From contig OX485804.1 in NCBI GenBank assembly GCA_950295325.1, positions 57,960,429-58,024,428 on the forward strand: a DNA stretch of 64,000 nucleotides, read 5' to 3'. Within the stretch, counting starts at the first letter, position 1, and every line of letters begins with the position of its first letter. The translations under genes and the position numbers were made by a program. The stretch is from Polytrichum commune (Eukaryota; Streptophyta; Polytrichopsida; Polytrichales; Polytrichaceae). This document shows, in pieces, positions 49,222 through 60,591 of the stretch. The notes below the pieces were generated by a model. It was not told the DNA's origin and searched no databases. It saw nothing but the letters and a program-made list of their open reading frames with translations.

Positions 49222-51362
49222 GGTTTTATATCATACATATATTAGGTATTCATTCTTATTCAAAAGTATATTTGTATGCTTATGTTAACATTTAACTATA
49301 TATGAATGTAAATTTTCTATATGTACATATTGCCACTTATATTTTTATCCTTGAAATTATATGTGTATTTCTTATTTTACATTTTATATATATATATGGA
49401 TTTTTTAGAGTATGTTGCGTCCACATGTGATTCTTGGTTTTAAATAAAAGGTGCACCCCCAAGGTATTGCATGTGCCAAATTTTGTGCCTTGTTGATGCG
49501 TCTGTGTCCAAGTGCCATTTTCGTGGCATTAGAAATAACCTTTGGCTATTGTCATTCACCAATAATTAAAGGTTGGTGAGTGGCCATACTTACCAAGAAA
49601 TTGCTCAAAATTCTTGTGCACACCATTGTGCCATATGGACTACTTGCCATTGGGAAGTAAGGAATTTCTATTGCAAAGTGCTATGAGGTCTTACCACTAC
49701 AATCCTCAACACTTCTAATCTAGAAATATTTCTAGCCACATTTTCAGCCGAATGGCAGATGTTTCAGAATCGCAAAAATCAACAACCTCTTAGAACTAAA
49801 TTGGTAGTCATTGAACAAATCATGTTTTAAGATGAAGCCATGTAGTTCAATTTGACGTTAACACCCAACACACAACATTTCACAAATGTCCACCTCTCAG
49901 TTGCAAAAGTAGGAATTGCTATATCCATATAGTTCTAAATTGACCCAAATGACGTCTTATAACAAATTGTGATGACTAGATAGCTTGTTGTTGCAATCAA
50001 ACTCACATGTGAAACACCACTACATAATTGAATCCTCTAATTTGTGCGAGCTACATTTTATGTAATTTAATCCATGAGCTTACAATAAAACCATCCCACC
50101 AGTTAGTGGCCATAAGACAAAAACTTGCATTCATGAATCAGAAGGTTAGAAACCATACAGAAGGTCAGAGGTTACATTAAATTGTTATAGTCATACCTTA
50201 GTAAATTATTAGCCAAAGTTTAAATGGAATTCAGTGATGATGGTAAACATCCATAAAATTACAACATTAGGGTGTTGCACCCCTTGTGTTGAGCATCATG
50301 AGAATTTCAAGAGAATTATTCTACTCTTATAGTGCACCATCCCTTGCAAAATGAATAGTACTTAGCCTGAGTACTATTCAATTTGCAAGGGCAAACCTCT
50401 AACTGCATTGTTCCCTTCATCCGGCCACCAAATAAATAAAAATTTAAAGATAAAAAAAATATAGCTAGTTGAGCTGGCCTCCATGCTTACTAGCTTACAA
50501 AAATGTTGCCGCAAAGTTGAATTCAATCGAATGCATTTGATGCCATCCATGCCATTCAACCCCCACCCAAACCCACAAATTCAAAAGTGCAATGTCTATT
50601 TTGGAACCAAAGTTTAAACAAGTAACTTGAGTTAAGTTAAGTTAACCCACCTATGAATTCCTTTTTGTACTTGGAACAACTCCATGATCCCAAGGCACAT
50701 CCTAGTGCGGGTCCCACCACTCATGCACACTAATTACCTCGATTATATGACAAATTGGACTTGAAAATAATCATAGTACGATCGTCGTAGTTGTAATATG
50801 GGGATAAATTAACACTAGAAAGTTGGGTCGACCAGAAATGCGTCCCATTATCGAGGTGTTGTATTATCAAGGTGAGACTGTAGTCCAATATCATGTATCA
50901 CAAGCCTTGCCATATACCAATCATTTTCAAGTCTCTAGCAAAGATGGGTTACCACATAATACCCATATATATACATATATATCATGTTTGATTCAAGTAA
51001 AAGTAGTTTGAATGACTCTAGGTAAATGTGCCTCATTTGGTTATTCATCTTAAATAGACACCTTCATTTAAGTGCTATATGATTAAACGTCGATTTGAAA
51101 GCGGATAGCAAAAAATCATGTGCTCAAAAGAAACAAACTACATGATTACAAATCTTTAAGTATTTTAGGCTAATGATCAAAATACAATATGTGGCCATTT
51201 GTCGAGATAGAGAATCTTCACTTTGATGATAAACAAAATATTCATATGAACTCTAAAATTATGAGGAAAATGGTTGTGCGCAAGATTTGGATTTGCCTTA
51301 TCATCTCGCACTAGTCGCATGTTTCATATCCTAAGAGAAATGAGCGCATAATTAAAAGTGTC
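49222..51362. other. AT-rich spacer, no gene seen
   Basis: It includes a (TA)n tract near 49388-49399 and the 51-bp hairpin at 50341-50391. No coding frame supported. Confidence 0.4.
50341..50391. repeat. 22-bp-arm hairpin
   Basis: CCCTTGCAAAATGAATAGTACT (50341-50362; shown split as CCCTTGCAAAATGAATAG plus TACT) pairs with 50370-50391 with one mismatch across a 7-base loop. Confidence 0.85.
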
Positions 51363-51572
51363 TGTTTAAAATCCGCTCACTTTAAAATCCGCTAGGAACT
51401 AGTATAGTGTGTCACTATAGTGCCCACCCCGAGAGGGGTTAGTAGTCCTGCACCACTAGTATTATGCCCTGAGGGTTTAATGCCAAGGGTGGGTCGAACG
51501 GGCATTCCAATCACGCTGATCACATGGTCAGCATTTCTTCTTCTTCTTATTTGTTTAAAATCCGCTCACTTT
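51363..51572. mobile_element. Possible SINE-like insertion between 21-bp direct repeats
   Basis: The 21-bp sequence beginning TGTTTAAAATCCGCTCACTT occurs at 51363-51383 and again at 51552-51572. The 168 bp between contain GGGTCGAACGGGC, close to a pol III B box, and end in TTCTTCTTCTTATT, a possible simple-repeat tail. It lies about 400 bp upstream of the dehydrogenase start codon. Confidence 0.4.
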
Positions 51573-51956
51573 GGGTACAAATGAGTGGAATTGAGAGCTC
51601 AAAATGTAATCTAATCTCCTCTCCTCACACAGGCCCCGTGGTGAGATTTGGACCGAAAGAGACAAACACGCCAAGTGGATGAGAAGAGATGGATGGATGG
51701 ATGGATGGATGAAATGTCCGGCGACCACTTCTCGCTCCCCTTTTATAACGCTCTTGCGAGCGCTTGGGCGTCTCCGGAGCGAGTGTGTCCGAAGGAAGCC
51801 CGGTGGGAGGGAGCAGAGCAAAAACAGAGTTAAGGGATCTCACATAAGATTTGAGTCGCGGGGGAGGGAGGGCGTCGTTTTGACGGATTGATTGATCAAT
51901 CGAGAAGAAAGTACCTCCATCTGCGAATTAGTTAGTGCTTCTCGAGCGAGCGCGCG
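51573..51956 (+). promoter_or_regulatory. Presumed promoter and 5' leader of the dehydrogenase gene
   Basis: It contains a GATG/GATGGATG tetranucleotide run (about 51690-51712) and becomes GC-rich towards the ATG. The leader is GCGAGCGCGCG immediately before the start. No TATA box assigned. Confidence 0.3.
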
Positions 51957-54357
51957 ATGCTGCAGGGCAGGCGCTCCATCTGCCGCGCGCTCCTTCGCAG
52001 GGGCGTCGACTGGAGCCGCAGCTATGGCGCGGCTGCGGCCGGTGGAGGTGTAGGAACCGACGATCCCGTGCACACGCCCTCCAGCGTACCGCAGCACTTC
52101 GGCCCGGGGAAGCTGGTTGGCAAAACCGCTCTTATCACAGGCAAGTCGAGTCAAGTGCACCCCTTCTATGTCGTCTGTGAAGCTCTGTGTCGTCCGCCCT
52201 GTCCTGCCCATCCTGTGTGAATTTGGAGCCCATATTGGCACGAGGCTCCGAACCGTGAAGGTTTTTGTTGCATTGCGCCTTGGTGTGCATGGTACATTCT
52301 TCTCTTTCAGCCCCTTCCGAGTGTGCTAGTTGGAAAGAGAGGGCTTGATTCAAAGGCAAGTCGGGTCAAGTAATCCCCCTCTATATCCTCTGTGAAGCTC
52401 TGTGTCATCCGCCCTGTCCTGCCGCTCCTGTGTTAATTTGAGCCCAATTGGCACGAAGCTCCGAACCGTTAAGGTTTTTGTTGCACTGAGACTAGGTGTG
52501 CTAAGTACATTCGTCTCCTTTTGCCCCTTCCGAGTGTGCTAGTTGGAAAGACGGCTCTTATCACAAGACAAGTCGAGCCAAGTCATCCCCCTCTAAATTG
52601 TCTCCGAAGCTCTGTGTTATCCTCGCTGTCCTGCTGCTCCTGAGTGAAATTGGAGCCGGGAATTGGCACAGGCTAGGAACTGTTAAGGTTTTTGTTGCAT
52701 TGACACTAGGTGTGCATAGCACAGTCTTCTCTTTTGGCCCCTTCCGAGTGTGCTGGTTGACAAGACAGCTCTTATCACAGGCAAGTCAAGTCAAGTTATC
52801 CCCCTCTATGTTGTCTGTGAAGTTGTATGGCATCCGCCCTGTCCTGCCGCTCCTGTGTGAATTTGGAGCCGAATTGGCACGAGGCTTGGAATCATTAAGG
52901 TTTTTGTTGCATTGAGACTAGGTGTGCATAGTACATTCTTTTCTTTTTGCCCTTTTTGAGTGCGGTTGAGAGCTGAAGCATTTATTGAAGCTTGGCTGGA
53001 TACAGGAGCCGGCAGCGGGATTGGACGACATGCTGCACTTTTGTTCGCACAGGAGGGCGCTTCCGTAGTCGCTGCGGACCGGAACCTGGCAGCCGCTGCA
53101 CGGACTGTGGACGCAATGCACGAGTTGAATGGACAAGGTGTAGCTGTCGGGGGTGATGTTTCCATTGCCGATGATGTGGCAGCTATGGTGGCCAAGGCGG
53201 AGAAGGTAAAGTGAACAAATTATGTATATATAATCTGCATATTGAGGTGCATACGTACTGTATTCATCTGATCCAGGTTAGTACTCTTGAGTATTCTAAA
53301 GCCTGCATTAGATAGACCCAAAGGCACGAACATTAGACTGAAATGATTAATGAACAAATTAACAAGGCCGTCGCCCGTTTTGTCGACTAGATAACTTTGC
53401 AATATGCGTTCACCCCAAGGTTCTGAAAGCCTAGCCTAAGAGATGGTTAGAGTTCGTTCCAGTTCGACAACAATGCGACCAACAGTTCAAGAGTAATGGT
53501 GACCATACGAAGGGTTCTGCAAACGAGGAACAGTGTTTCTGTTGGTTCATAATTGGCCATGTATGCAAATTTTGCACTTGATGTATGTGCAACAGAGCAA
53601 CAGTTTTGACACTTGGTGAACACACATTGACGGCCATTAATGTCAAGCTCTCTGCAGGTGTTTGGTGGACTGCACATTGTGTTCAACAACGCTGGTATCA
53701 TGGATTCCGGAGATGATAACGTTATCAACACACCTGACGATGTGATTGACCGCACTTTAGCCATAAATGTCAAGGGAGTAATCTATGGATGCAGGTAACT
53801 GGATTATTTCCCTTTGCTACTTACCACGAGTCACTAAGAATTCAGATATCCCTTCATTGTGGAGGGGCTAGCTGTGATCCTTGGTTGGTTGGTGTACACT
53901 TCTTTCCGGAATCAACCTCTTATTTACATCTATATTTTTTTACTGATGTTTCAGGTATGGCATTCCTGCAATTATAAGATCAGGTGGTGGTTCCGTGATC
54001 AACACAGCCTCATTTGTGGCGTTCCTTGGGGCAGCTACCCCCCAGATTGCATACACGGCAAGCAAAGGAGCTGTTCTGGCTCTCACAAGAGAACTAGCAG
54101 TCATCCATGCGAGGGAGGGAGTTCGAGTCAATTCTCTATGCCCAGGCCCACTAAGGACCGAGCTTCTTATGAAGTTTTTAGACACTGAAGAGAAAAAACA
54201 GAGGCGTCTTGTTCACATTCCCATGGGACGCTTTGGAGAGGCCGAAGAGATGGCAAAGGCAGCACTCTTCCTTGCATCGCCTGATAGTTCATACATGACT
54301 GGTGCAAGTTTGCTAGTGGACGGTGGAATTACTTCTGCATATGTGACTCCTCAATAA
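51957..54357 (+). CDS. Short-chain dehydrogenase/reductase, probably mitochondrial (4 exons, 307 aa)
   Basis: Exons: 51957-52140, 53006-53205, 53658-53794, 53955-54357; phases close exactly. The classical SDR features are present. The NAD(P)-binding TGAGSGIG (61-68) is split by intron 1. The NNAG motif is at 138-141. The catalytic set is Ser193 and Tyr207-x3-Lys211 (YTASK). PGPLRTELL and a C-terminal LVDGGITSAYVT close the fold. AADRN after the second strand (ADRN, Asp in the cofactor-specifying position) favours NAD(H). The first ~20 residues (MLQGRRSICRALLRRG) are Arg-rich with no acidic residues, which suggests a mitochondrial presequence. Substrate cannot be told. Exon 1 ends ATCACAG|GCAAGT, a GC donor, and intron 1 is a four-unit tandem array that repeats this junction. 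The stop codon lies inside AATAAA (54353-54358), a possible poly(A) signal. Confidence 0.95.
52141..53005 (+). repeat. GC-AG intron 1 made of four ~213-bp tandem repeats that copy the splice junction
   Basis: The unit marker at the donor recurs at 52141 (ACAG|GCAAGTCG), 52356 (AAAG|GCAAGTCG), 52568 (AAGACAAGTCG) and 52781 (ACAG|GCAAGTCA), a period of 212-215 bp. Shared blocks are CCCCCTCTAT, CTGTGAAGCTCTGTGT, GTTTTTGTTGCATTG, GGTGTGCATRGTACA and CCCCTTCCGAGTGTGCT. In the last copy about 29 bp of exon 1 (LVGKTALITG codons) are repeated upstream of the decoy donor as GCTGGTTGACAAGACAGC. The true acceptor is GGATACAG before 53006. Confidence 0.92.
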
Positions 54358-56388
54358 AAGCGGTGAAGAGAAACTGGATCGGACTGAAAACGCACCATCA
54401 AATTTCAGTCACCATCTTGCTGATAATTTTTTTATTTATCATGTAATTGCAGTTGTTCAGACAAAGACCAGATGAGATAAGCACTTTGGCTTGGAAGGCA
54501 CATATCTTCTTCAAGTAGTGGCTGTAAAGCATGTGCAATGAGCATTTCAGCCTTGAGATAGTTGGAAGCAAAGGGCAAGGTTATGTTGGTACCAATGCTT
54601 AGAGGCCAACTAGACAGTCTGTGTCCGTCTGCTCAAGCACCTGCTTGAGCAGAGAAAATGTCTAATTTTAATCGGGATCTGTTCCTGATGTATGAGCAGC
54701 TACTTGCATGCACAAATGTCCAATTCGAAGAAGGATATGTTGGTAGATATGTGGTCAACAGACCTTTCTAGACCACAGGATGAAGTCCATTTCAAATAGA
54801 CATCTCTTCCTAATGTTTGAGGCAAGCTACTTGAATACACAAATGTGAAATTTGAACAAAGATATGTTGCTTGCTGTGTAGGCTACAGCCAAAGGATGCT
54901 GCACTAAAGAGTCAGTGCTTGGGTTGCCAAAGCTCTACTATTCTACTACAAACTTGAACAGAGCCATAAAAAAAAATCACAGAACACAACTACCTAAGCC
55001 TCAAATCCAAAAGCTTGCTATTCTGGTTGACAAAATTGGATGCCTTCCTTTGTATCAAAGTAATTGGGCATCTGGTGTCGGAATGCAACGGTGGTGACAT
55101 TGTGAAGGCATCACAAGGTAAATCTACAACATTGTCCTGACATAAGTCATCATTAATGATTGTTCTATCCAAATATACCAAGAACTCACCTTCTCCTACA
55201 CCAAGTGACGTTTTACATATAACCACCATTCAAATTTTCGAGGCTCCATATTTGAAGGACAAGGAGGGTTAAGGTGTGTTGGTGACAACCACACCCACAA
55301 GTACTCTTGCCCACCTAACATACAAAGTGTAGTTAAGAGTGGTTCCAAATTGCAATGGTTGTACTTTACTTTCTTTGGTTCTATTATGTTTGTAGTTATT
55401 ATGTGGCACCCAGTGCAAACTTCAAGGCCAAAGGATGGGAGAGGACTTGTAGGAGGCAATTACGCTGAGACAAACTTTCCACTAGAATCCACAAATTGTT
55501 TGTCTCCACTCCACGGAGTGCACCAATAGAAGGGACAAAATTGAGGTCAAATCCGCTCTTGAACTACTACACCTTGTGTAAAATAATCATAATTGTGGTT
55601 GAAATTGGGTCCGAACCACAACCGCTCCAGTTGTGTGAGTGGTTGTAGTATGTTTACCATGTGGATGTAGATCAAAGCATATTATGCAAGAAATGGGTCA
55701 AACAACAACTAATCTCTCCTAGACAAAGCTTTTCAGCTGGTTCATGTCCTATCGTAACAAGTCATCCAAGCACCTAGCCTTGGGAATCCTTCCTTCCAAC
55801 AAGAGGATGACAAATGGGTTCCAAGCTTTGAAACCCAATCTCTTACATCCAATCTAGTATGATTCAATGTTCTTTTTCCAGTAGTAATCAACATACATAG
55901 TTAACAAGAGATGGTCATATTTATTATCATCATGGGTGTATGCCTCTTGTCAAGATAGCTGCTACATGAGTAAAGCGCCCTGGCCAGTAAAGATGGATAT
56001 CAACGTGCACTAAGATTTGTATTATCTTACCTCCAATTCAGAAGAGTGCAGCAGAAATGACAAATAGATGAAGGCAAGTACCCCAAATAAGATAAATCAC
56101 TGCAGACATCTCTCTCCTTTGTGAAGTTTATAAGATCAACCTTAGAGCTTCAGCAGGACATCCTGAACTCTATACTGCCTGTGCTCTTTACAAACGTTCA
56201 CACCTCACCATGGAATATATGAGGTGACCAGGCCTTTTAACTTGGAAGAGTCCCCCTATGTGTCAAGTAGCAGCCCTCGCTCCTTGCAGAATATCTTGCA
56301 TTTAGTTCATTCATGGAGCCTCTTATCTACACATTACCTTGCGCAAAAATCAACACCAGGGTGCTATGACAACTGGCATAGTCTTTCC
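54358..56388. other. 3' flank of the dehydrogenase and spacer before the B3 gene
   Basis: It holds a short perfect hairpin (CTGCTCAAGCA, CC, TGCTTGAGCAG at 54629-54652) and a weak tandem duplication of about 120 bp (marker ACACAAATGT...AAGATATGTTG) at about 54645-54875. No gene seen. Confidence 0.4.
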
Positions 56389-59300
56389 TCAATCTACATA
56401 ACAGCTGATGAAATCAGAAGTGAAGTGATCATAAGGCACCCACCAGTGGCCACTTTCATCTTGCTTCACTTTTCCCTTCTTGTGACTCTGGATCACTTCT
56501 CCATCAAGTTCAACTAGAAAGACCACTCCATTCAGACCTTTCCGACGATCTAACAGGCGCACCACATTATATAGCTTATGAGATTTTATTTTATCGTTCG
56601 TGCCTTTCCTCCTCTCGGTAATGTCAGCGGATGAAACCTTTAACTTCTTTTGCTTGCGTGCACTCTTCTCTTGTGTAGAACCACTCCCATCTCCCAACGT
56701 GGTGGAAGGCGTTGTAGAGGCATCCAGAGTTTCGGAACCGTCTGTTCCTTGTTTCTTCTTTGATTGCTTCAAAGCCTTTGTTGGTCCAGGTTTTGCAACC
56801 TTTGAAGGTTCACCGTTCACCTCCACGGAGAATGCCTTATCCTTCAGCCAGGCGGGTTGTTCTGGTGTTCTTTTGGACATTCTCTTTGAAACTGGTGATT
56901 CTCCAGTCAACAGATTCTTTGATCTTCCCACAACCTTCCGAAGCTTCTCATCTGGAATTTTTTCACTCTCTTTGTCTTCGGCACGTCTTCTCTTTTTCTC
57001 ATCCGGATGGTTAATAAGTGTTGACATGCCCGGTGATAGTCCCCCTTTGGCCTCAGAACGTGTCTTTGCTTCAGAGGGTGTTACTGGGACTTCATCGTTC
57101 CTTATCTCATGGGCACGAAACACATGGACCCGGACTCTAAAGTCCTCCTCCTTATTTTCAACCACTTCCATCACACAGACATCATCAACCTCAAGGGCAT
57201 GTGAATCAACAAAGTCTTTCCACCCCGGACCTTGCATATATCGTCGCTCAGGTCTCCAATTCGCTTTTCGCACACAACCCTCATTATCCTCCAATTCCAA
57301 AGATCTCGTCACCTTTGGAAATATCGCTGCACACTTAACTGACACAAACTGCAAGCACGAGTGACAATACAAATACGTAAATCACAACATTTTTCACATT
57401 TGAACCATTCGGGACTTGATTGCTTTAGAAATCAAGCCAAGCCCACTAATCACTTCAGCATTGTTCCTCGTAAAGGTTAGTGTCAGCTACACCAGTGCAA
57501 TGAGTAGCACAAACTTGCTTTTGCATTAATGTAACAAACTTGACAACTAAGTGCACTACTTCGTTTATGGTACACTTGATTCTTTACATAGGTTAAAGTA
57601 GTTTTAAGAAAAACTTGCTTTTGCTTTGACAATTGTCAAGAAGCCTAGTTGAAAGTTGAGGGCCGGCATTATAGATGCATATTTTTGTGCAAAACTTTTC
57701 TGTTGGAGACTTACACAGGAGCAGGTTTTTTCAACAAAACTTATTCTCATTGCCACGACCGCACTGGGATTCTGTGTCTCGGCCGAAAAGGCATGTGCAG
57801 CTTCAAGGGCCTTCTGTTTCTGGTCCTCTGTAACTGGTACACTTCTTGGAGGTCTCCGGGGATGTGGAGACTCTTGGGGGGTTCTAGGGTTTGGACTTTT
57901 CAAAGGGCTTTCCTCTGCAAGCTGTTCACCACCTTCAGACTTGATCATAACTGCTTTCAGAACACCAACGCTAGGCGGCGGTGGTGGTGTTGCAGGTAGT
58001 CCACAGTTTGCACATTTCCCATCATCATGCAGGCCATGATGTTCAGGACTGTCGATGTGCGCTTCCATTTCAACCATGGGCTCCTCCTTCACCAAGGAGG
58101 GTTGGAACATGTCAGTGGGTTGTTGATTATTACCGTGGTCTACCTGCTCCTGAGCTATTATCCCATTGGACTGGTGTTGCATTCCAAGAGCTGCTGCTTC
58201 TGGATCCTCTGGTGGGATCTCGATGTTCCTCCTTTGATCCTCCATACCCACGTCTTCGTTATGGTGTACTTCTTCAACAAAAACCTCCTGGGCCAGGCCA
58301 TGTTCCTCGATTTCATTGAGACTACCATTAGTAGTTAGGTCTTCCTTCCTTCCGGCTCTCTCGTCTGCATCCAAACATAGACTACTTCCATCTTAGAAGA
58401 CCCAGCAGACATCTCAATCCTAATGAGGCAGTTTAGGGTTCATCCTATGATCAATTTCTACTAAACTGAATTATGGTCAAAAGCGTGGGCATACATATGG
58501 TGTGACTTACCCTGAGAAACCTTATCGTGCGGCCCACAGTAAAGACCATCACCCGTATTAACTTCTGGCAACCTTTCTAGTGAAGCTGGAGGGCTCCTTT
58601 GTCTTCCTCTTAACTTCTTCCTTTTTGCTCTTGCTAACACTGCCTTTGCCAAAAGTACTTCCACTGAATCAGCCGATGATTCACTCGCCACAGAACTTTC
58701 TCCCTGATGACATTCCTGTTCACGACAAAACAAGTAAAAGTGCAAACGCAGTTTACCAAATTCATCGTGACAAAATTGTCAGCTTCTGTAAACCTATTGC
58801 AAATAATATAAAAACAAGCGTTGAGAAGCATTCACAAAGACACCATTACCTCTGCTTCAATACTATGTTGTCCTCCTCCGAGTGTCATCTTTGGAGGGTG
58901 ATCAGTTACCCGATTTAATGTATAGGCTCCATTTTGACCATTTTCGATCTCCTGCCTTATGGGAGATACCGCAGCCTCCCCTCCTTCCCTGTTGGAGGTT
59001 TGTAAAACTGTCAATTGAGCGTCCCCATCAATGCTAGCCTTGCGTTTAGAGCTCCTAGCCTTCGGAAAAGATCCCTTCCCAATGCCCAATTTCTCCATTC
59101 CATTCTTGTCAAAAATGTGCACGAGGAAGCGATTCGTCCCCGTCAGACCGGCCATTAGGTGGTCTCCTCTCTCAATGCAGTGATCCGCAGCAAAGGATTT
59201 CCAACCGCCATACAAGCCGCACCGGTTGAAGCTGACAACCCATTCCGACCCCATGGCGTCTTCCAGGACGAAATCTTTTTTCACGTCCTTCCCGATGTGG

Positions 59301-60591
59301 TCTCTGATGTATCCACTCGGCACACACTGTACACAGAAAGTCCAGATCGATTATTAACTGTTGGAAACTCCTTCACAACTACTCACTCCAATTGCAAAAT
59401 GTTAACCGCTCAATGTGAACAACATCACCACAGAACCACTCTTTCGGAAATCGGAGCTATTGCCTCGGTGTGTGGAGTTTTGACATATGAAACCCCAATT
59501 CTTTGACTGCTCCAGACTTCATTAATCCCAAAGTGTCACAGTGCAGACAACAATTGAAGAGATATCGGAAGAGTGATGTCCGAAAAGAATGCCCGACTAT
59601 AGTGGAAATCTGACAGAGTGTACAGACGGAGAAGTATTAACCACGTCAGGTTTCTACAGGTGTGGATAAATCACCACAGAACGACTCTGTCGGAAAACGG
59701 AGCCTATTGCCTCGGTGTGTGGAGATTAACATATTGAACCCCAATTCTTAGACTGCTGCAGACTTCATTGACCCCAAAGTGTCACAGTGCAAACAACAAT
59801 TGAAGAGATATCGGAAGAATGATGTCCGAGAACAATGTCTAATTGAAGTGGAGAGCTGACAGAGTGGACACGTGGAGAAGTACTAACCACGTAAGGGTTT
59901 CTACAGCGTGTGGAAAAATCACCAAAGCAGAACCACTCTTTCGAGAAACGGAGCCTATAGCCAGGGTGTGTGGAGATTAGCATATTGAACCTCAATTTTG
60001 GACAGCTCCAGACTCAATGAATCCCAAAGTGTCACAGTGGAAACCACAATTGCAGAGATACCGGAAGCATGATGTCCGAGAACAATGTCGAATTGAAGTG
60101 AAGAGCAGCACACAGAGTGGGCAAAGGGGGAGAATTACTAACCAGGTAAGGGTTTCTATAGGTCTGGACTGACTGTACACAAAAGTCCAGATAAATCACC
60201 ACAACAACCATTCCTTCGGAGAACGGAGCCTATTGCCTGGGTGTGTGGAGTTTCAACATATATTGAGACCCCAATTCTTGGACTGCTCCAGGCTGAATTA
60301 ATCCCAAAGTATTACAGTGCAGACAGCGTATTATTGAAGAGATATCGTCGGAAGAATGATGTCCACGAGCAATGTCCAACTGAAGTGGAGACCAGCACAC
60401 AGAGTAGGCACAGAGAGAGTAGTACTAACCAGGTAAGGGTTTCTACAGCTGTGGACTGCGCTGTCGGAGAGAGTTTTGTAGAAGCGGGGCACCACGACAG
60501 GCTTTCTCCCTTTCCCGTGCGCACTCTGACAAGTATGAGTGCACACTCGACACGCCCTGTATTCGTCGGTCTCCTCGTCATTGCTCCCCAT
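56389..60591 (-). CDS. B3-domain DNA-binding protein with two B3 domains (5 exons, 808 aa)
   Basis: Exons: 60591-60457, 59326-58850, 58715-58511, 58364-57715, 57348-56389; every phase closes. B3 domain 1 spans about residues 31-125: VVVPRFYKTLSDSA in exon 1, then VPSGYIRDHIGKDVKKDFVL, EWVVSFNRCGLYGGWKSF and ERGDHLMAG in exon 2. B3 domain 2 spans about 458-565: NPSAVVAMRISFV, then FPKVTRSLELED, PGWKDFVDSHALEVDDVCVM and RVRVHVFRAH. Between them is a Pro- and Glu-rich linker with KRKK-type basic clusters and a CANCGLP motif. A long Lys-rich region follows domain 2. The last ~65 residues (NVVRLLDRRKGLNGVVFLVE) form a small beta-like module, vaguely chromo-like. The N-terminus has CRVCTHTC, a possible metal site. 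REM-type B3 proteins are nuclear DNA binders; targets cannot be told. Intron 1 is a tandem array. Confidence 0.9.
59327..60456 (-). repeat. Intron 1 of the B3 gene, made of four ~250-280-bp tandem repeats
   Basis: The marker CCCAAAGTGTCACAGTG (last copy CCCAAAGTATTACAGTG) recurs at about 59527, 59773, 60023 and 60303. The marker CGGAGC(C)TATTGCC recurs at about 59451, 59699, 59949 and 60225. Minus-strand GTAGAAACCCTTACC follows the exon 1 boundary and recurs at unit boundaries. TGTGTACAG, the true acceptor before 59326, has a copy at about 60171-60179 placed directly before a GTCCAG copy of the donor side. Confidence 0.88.
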
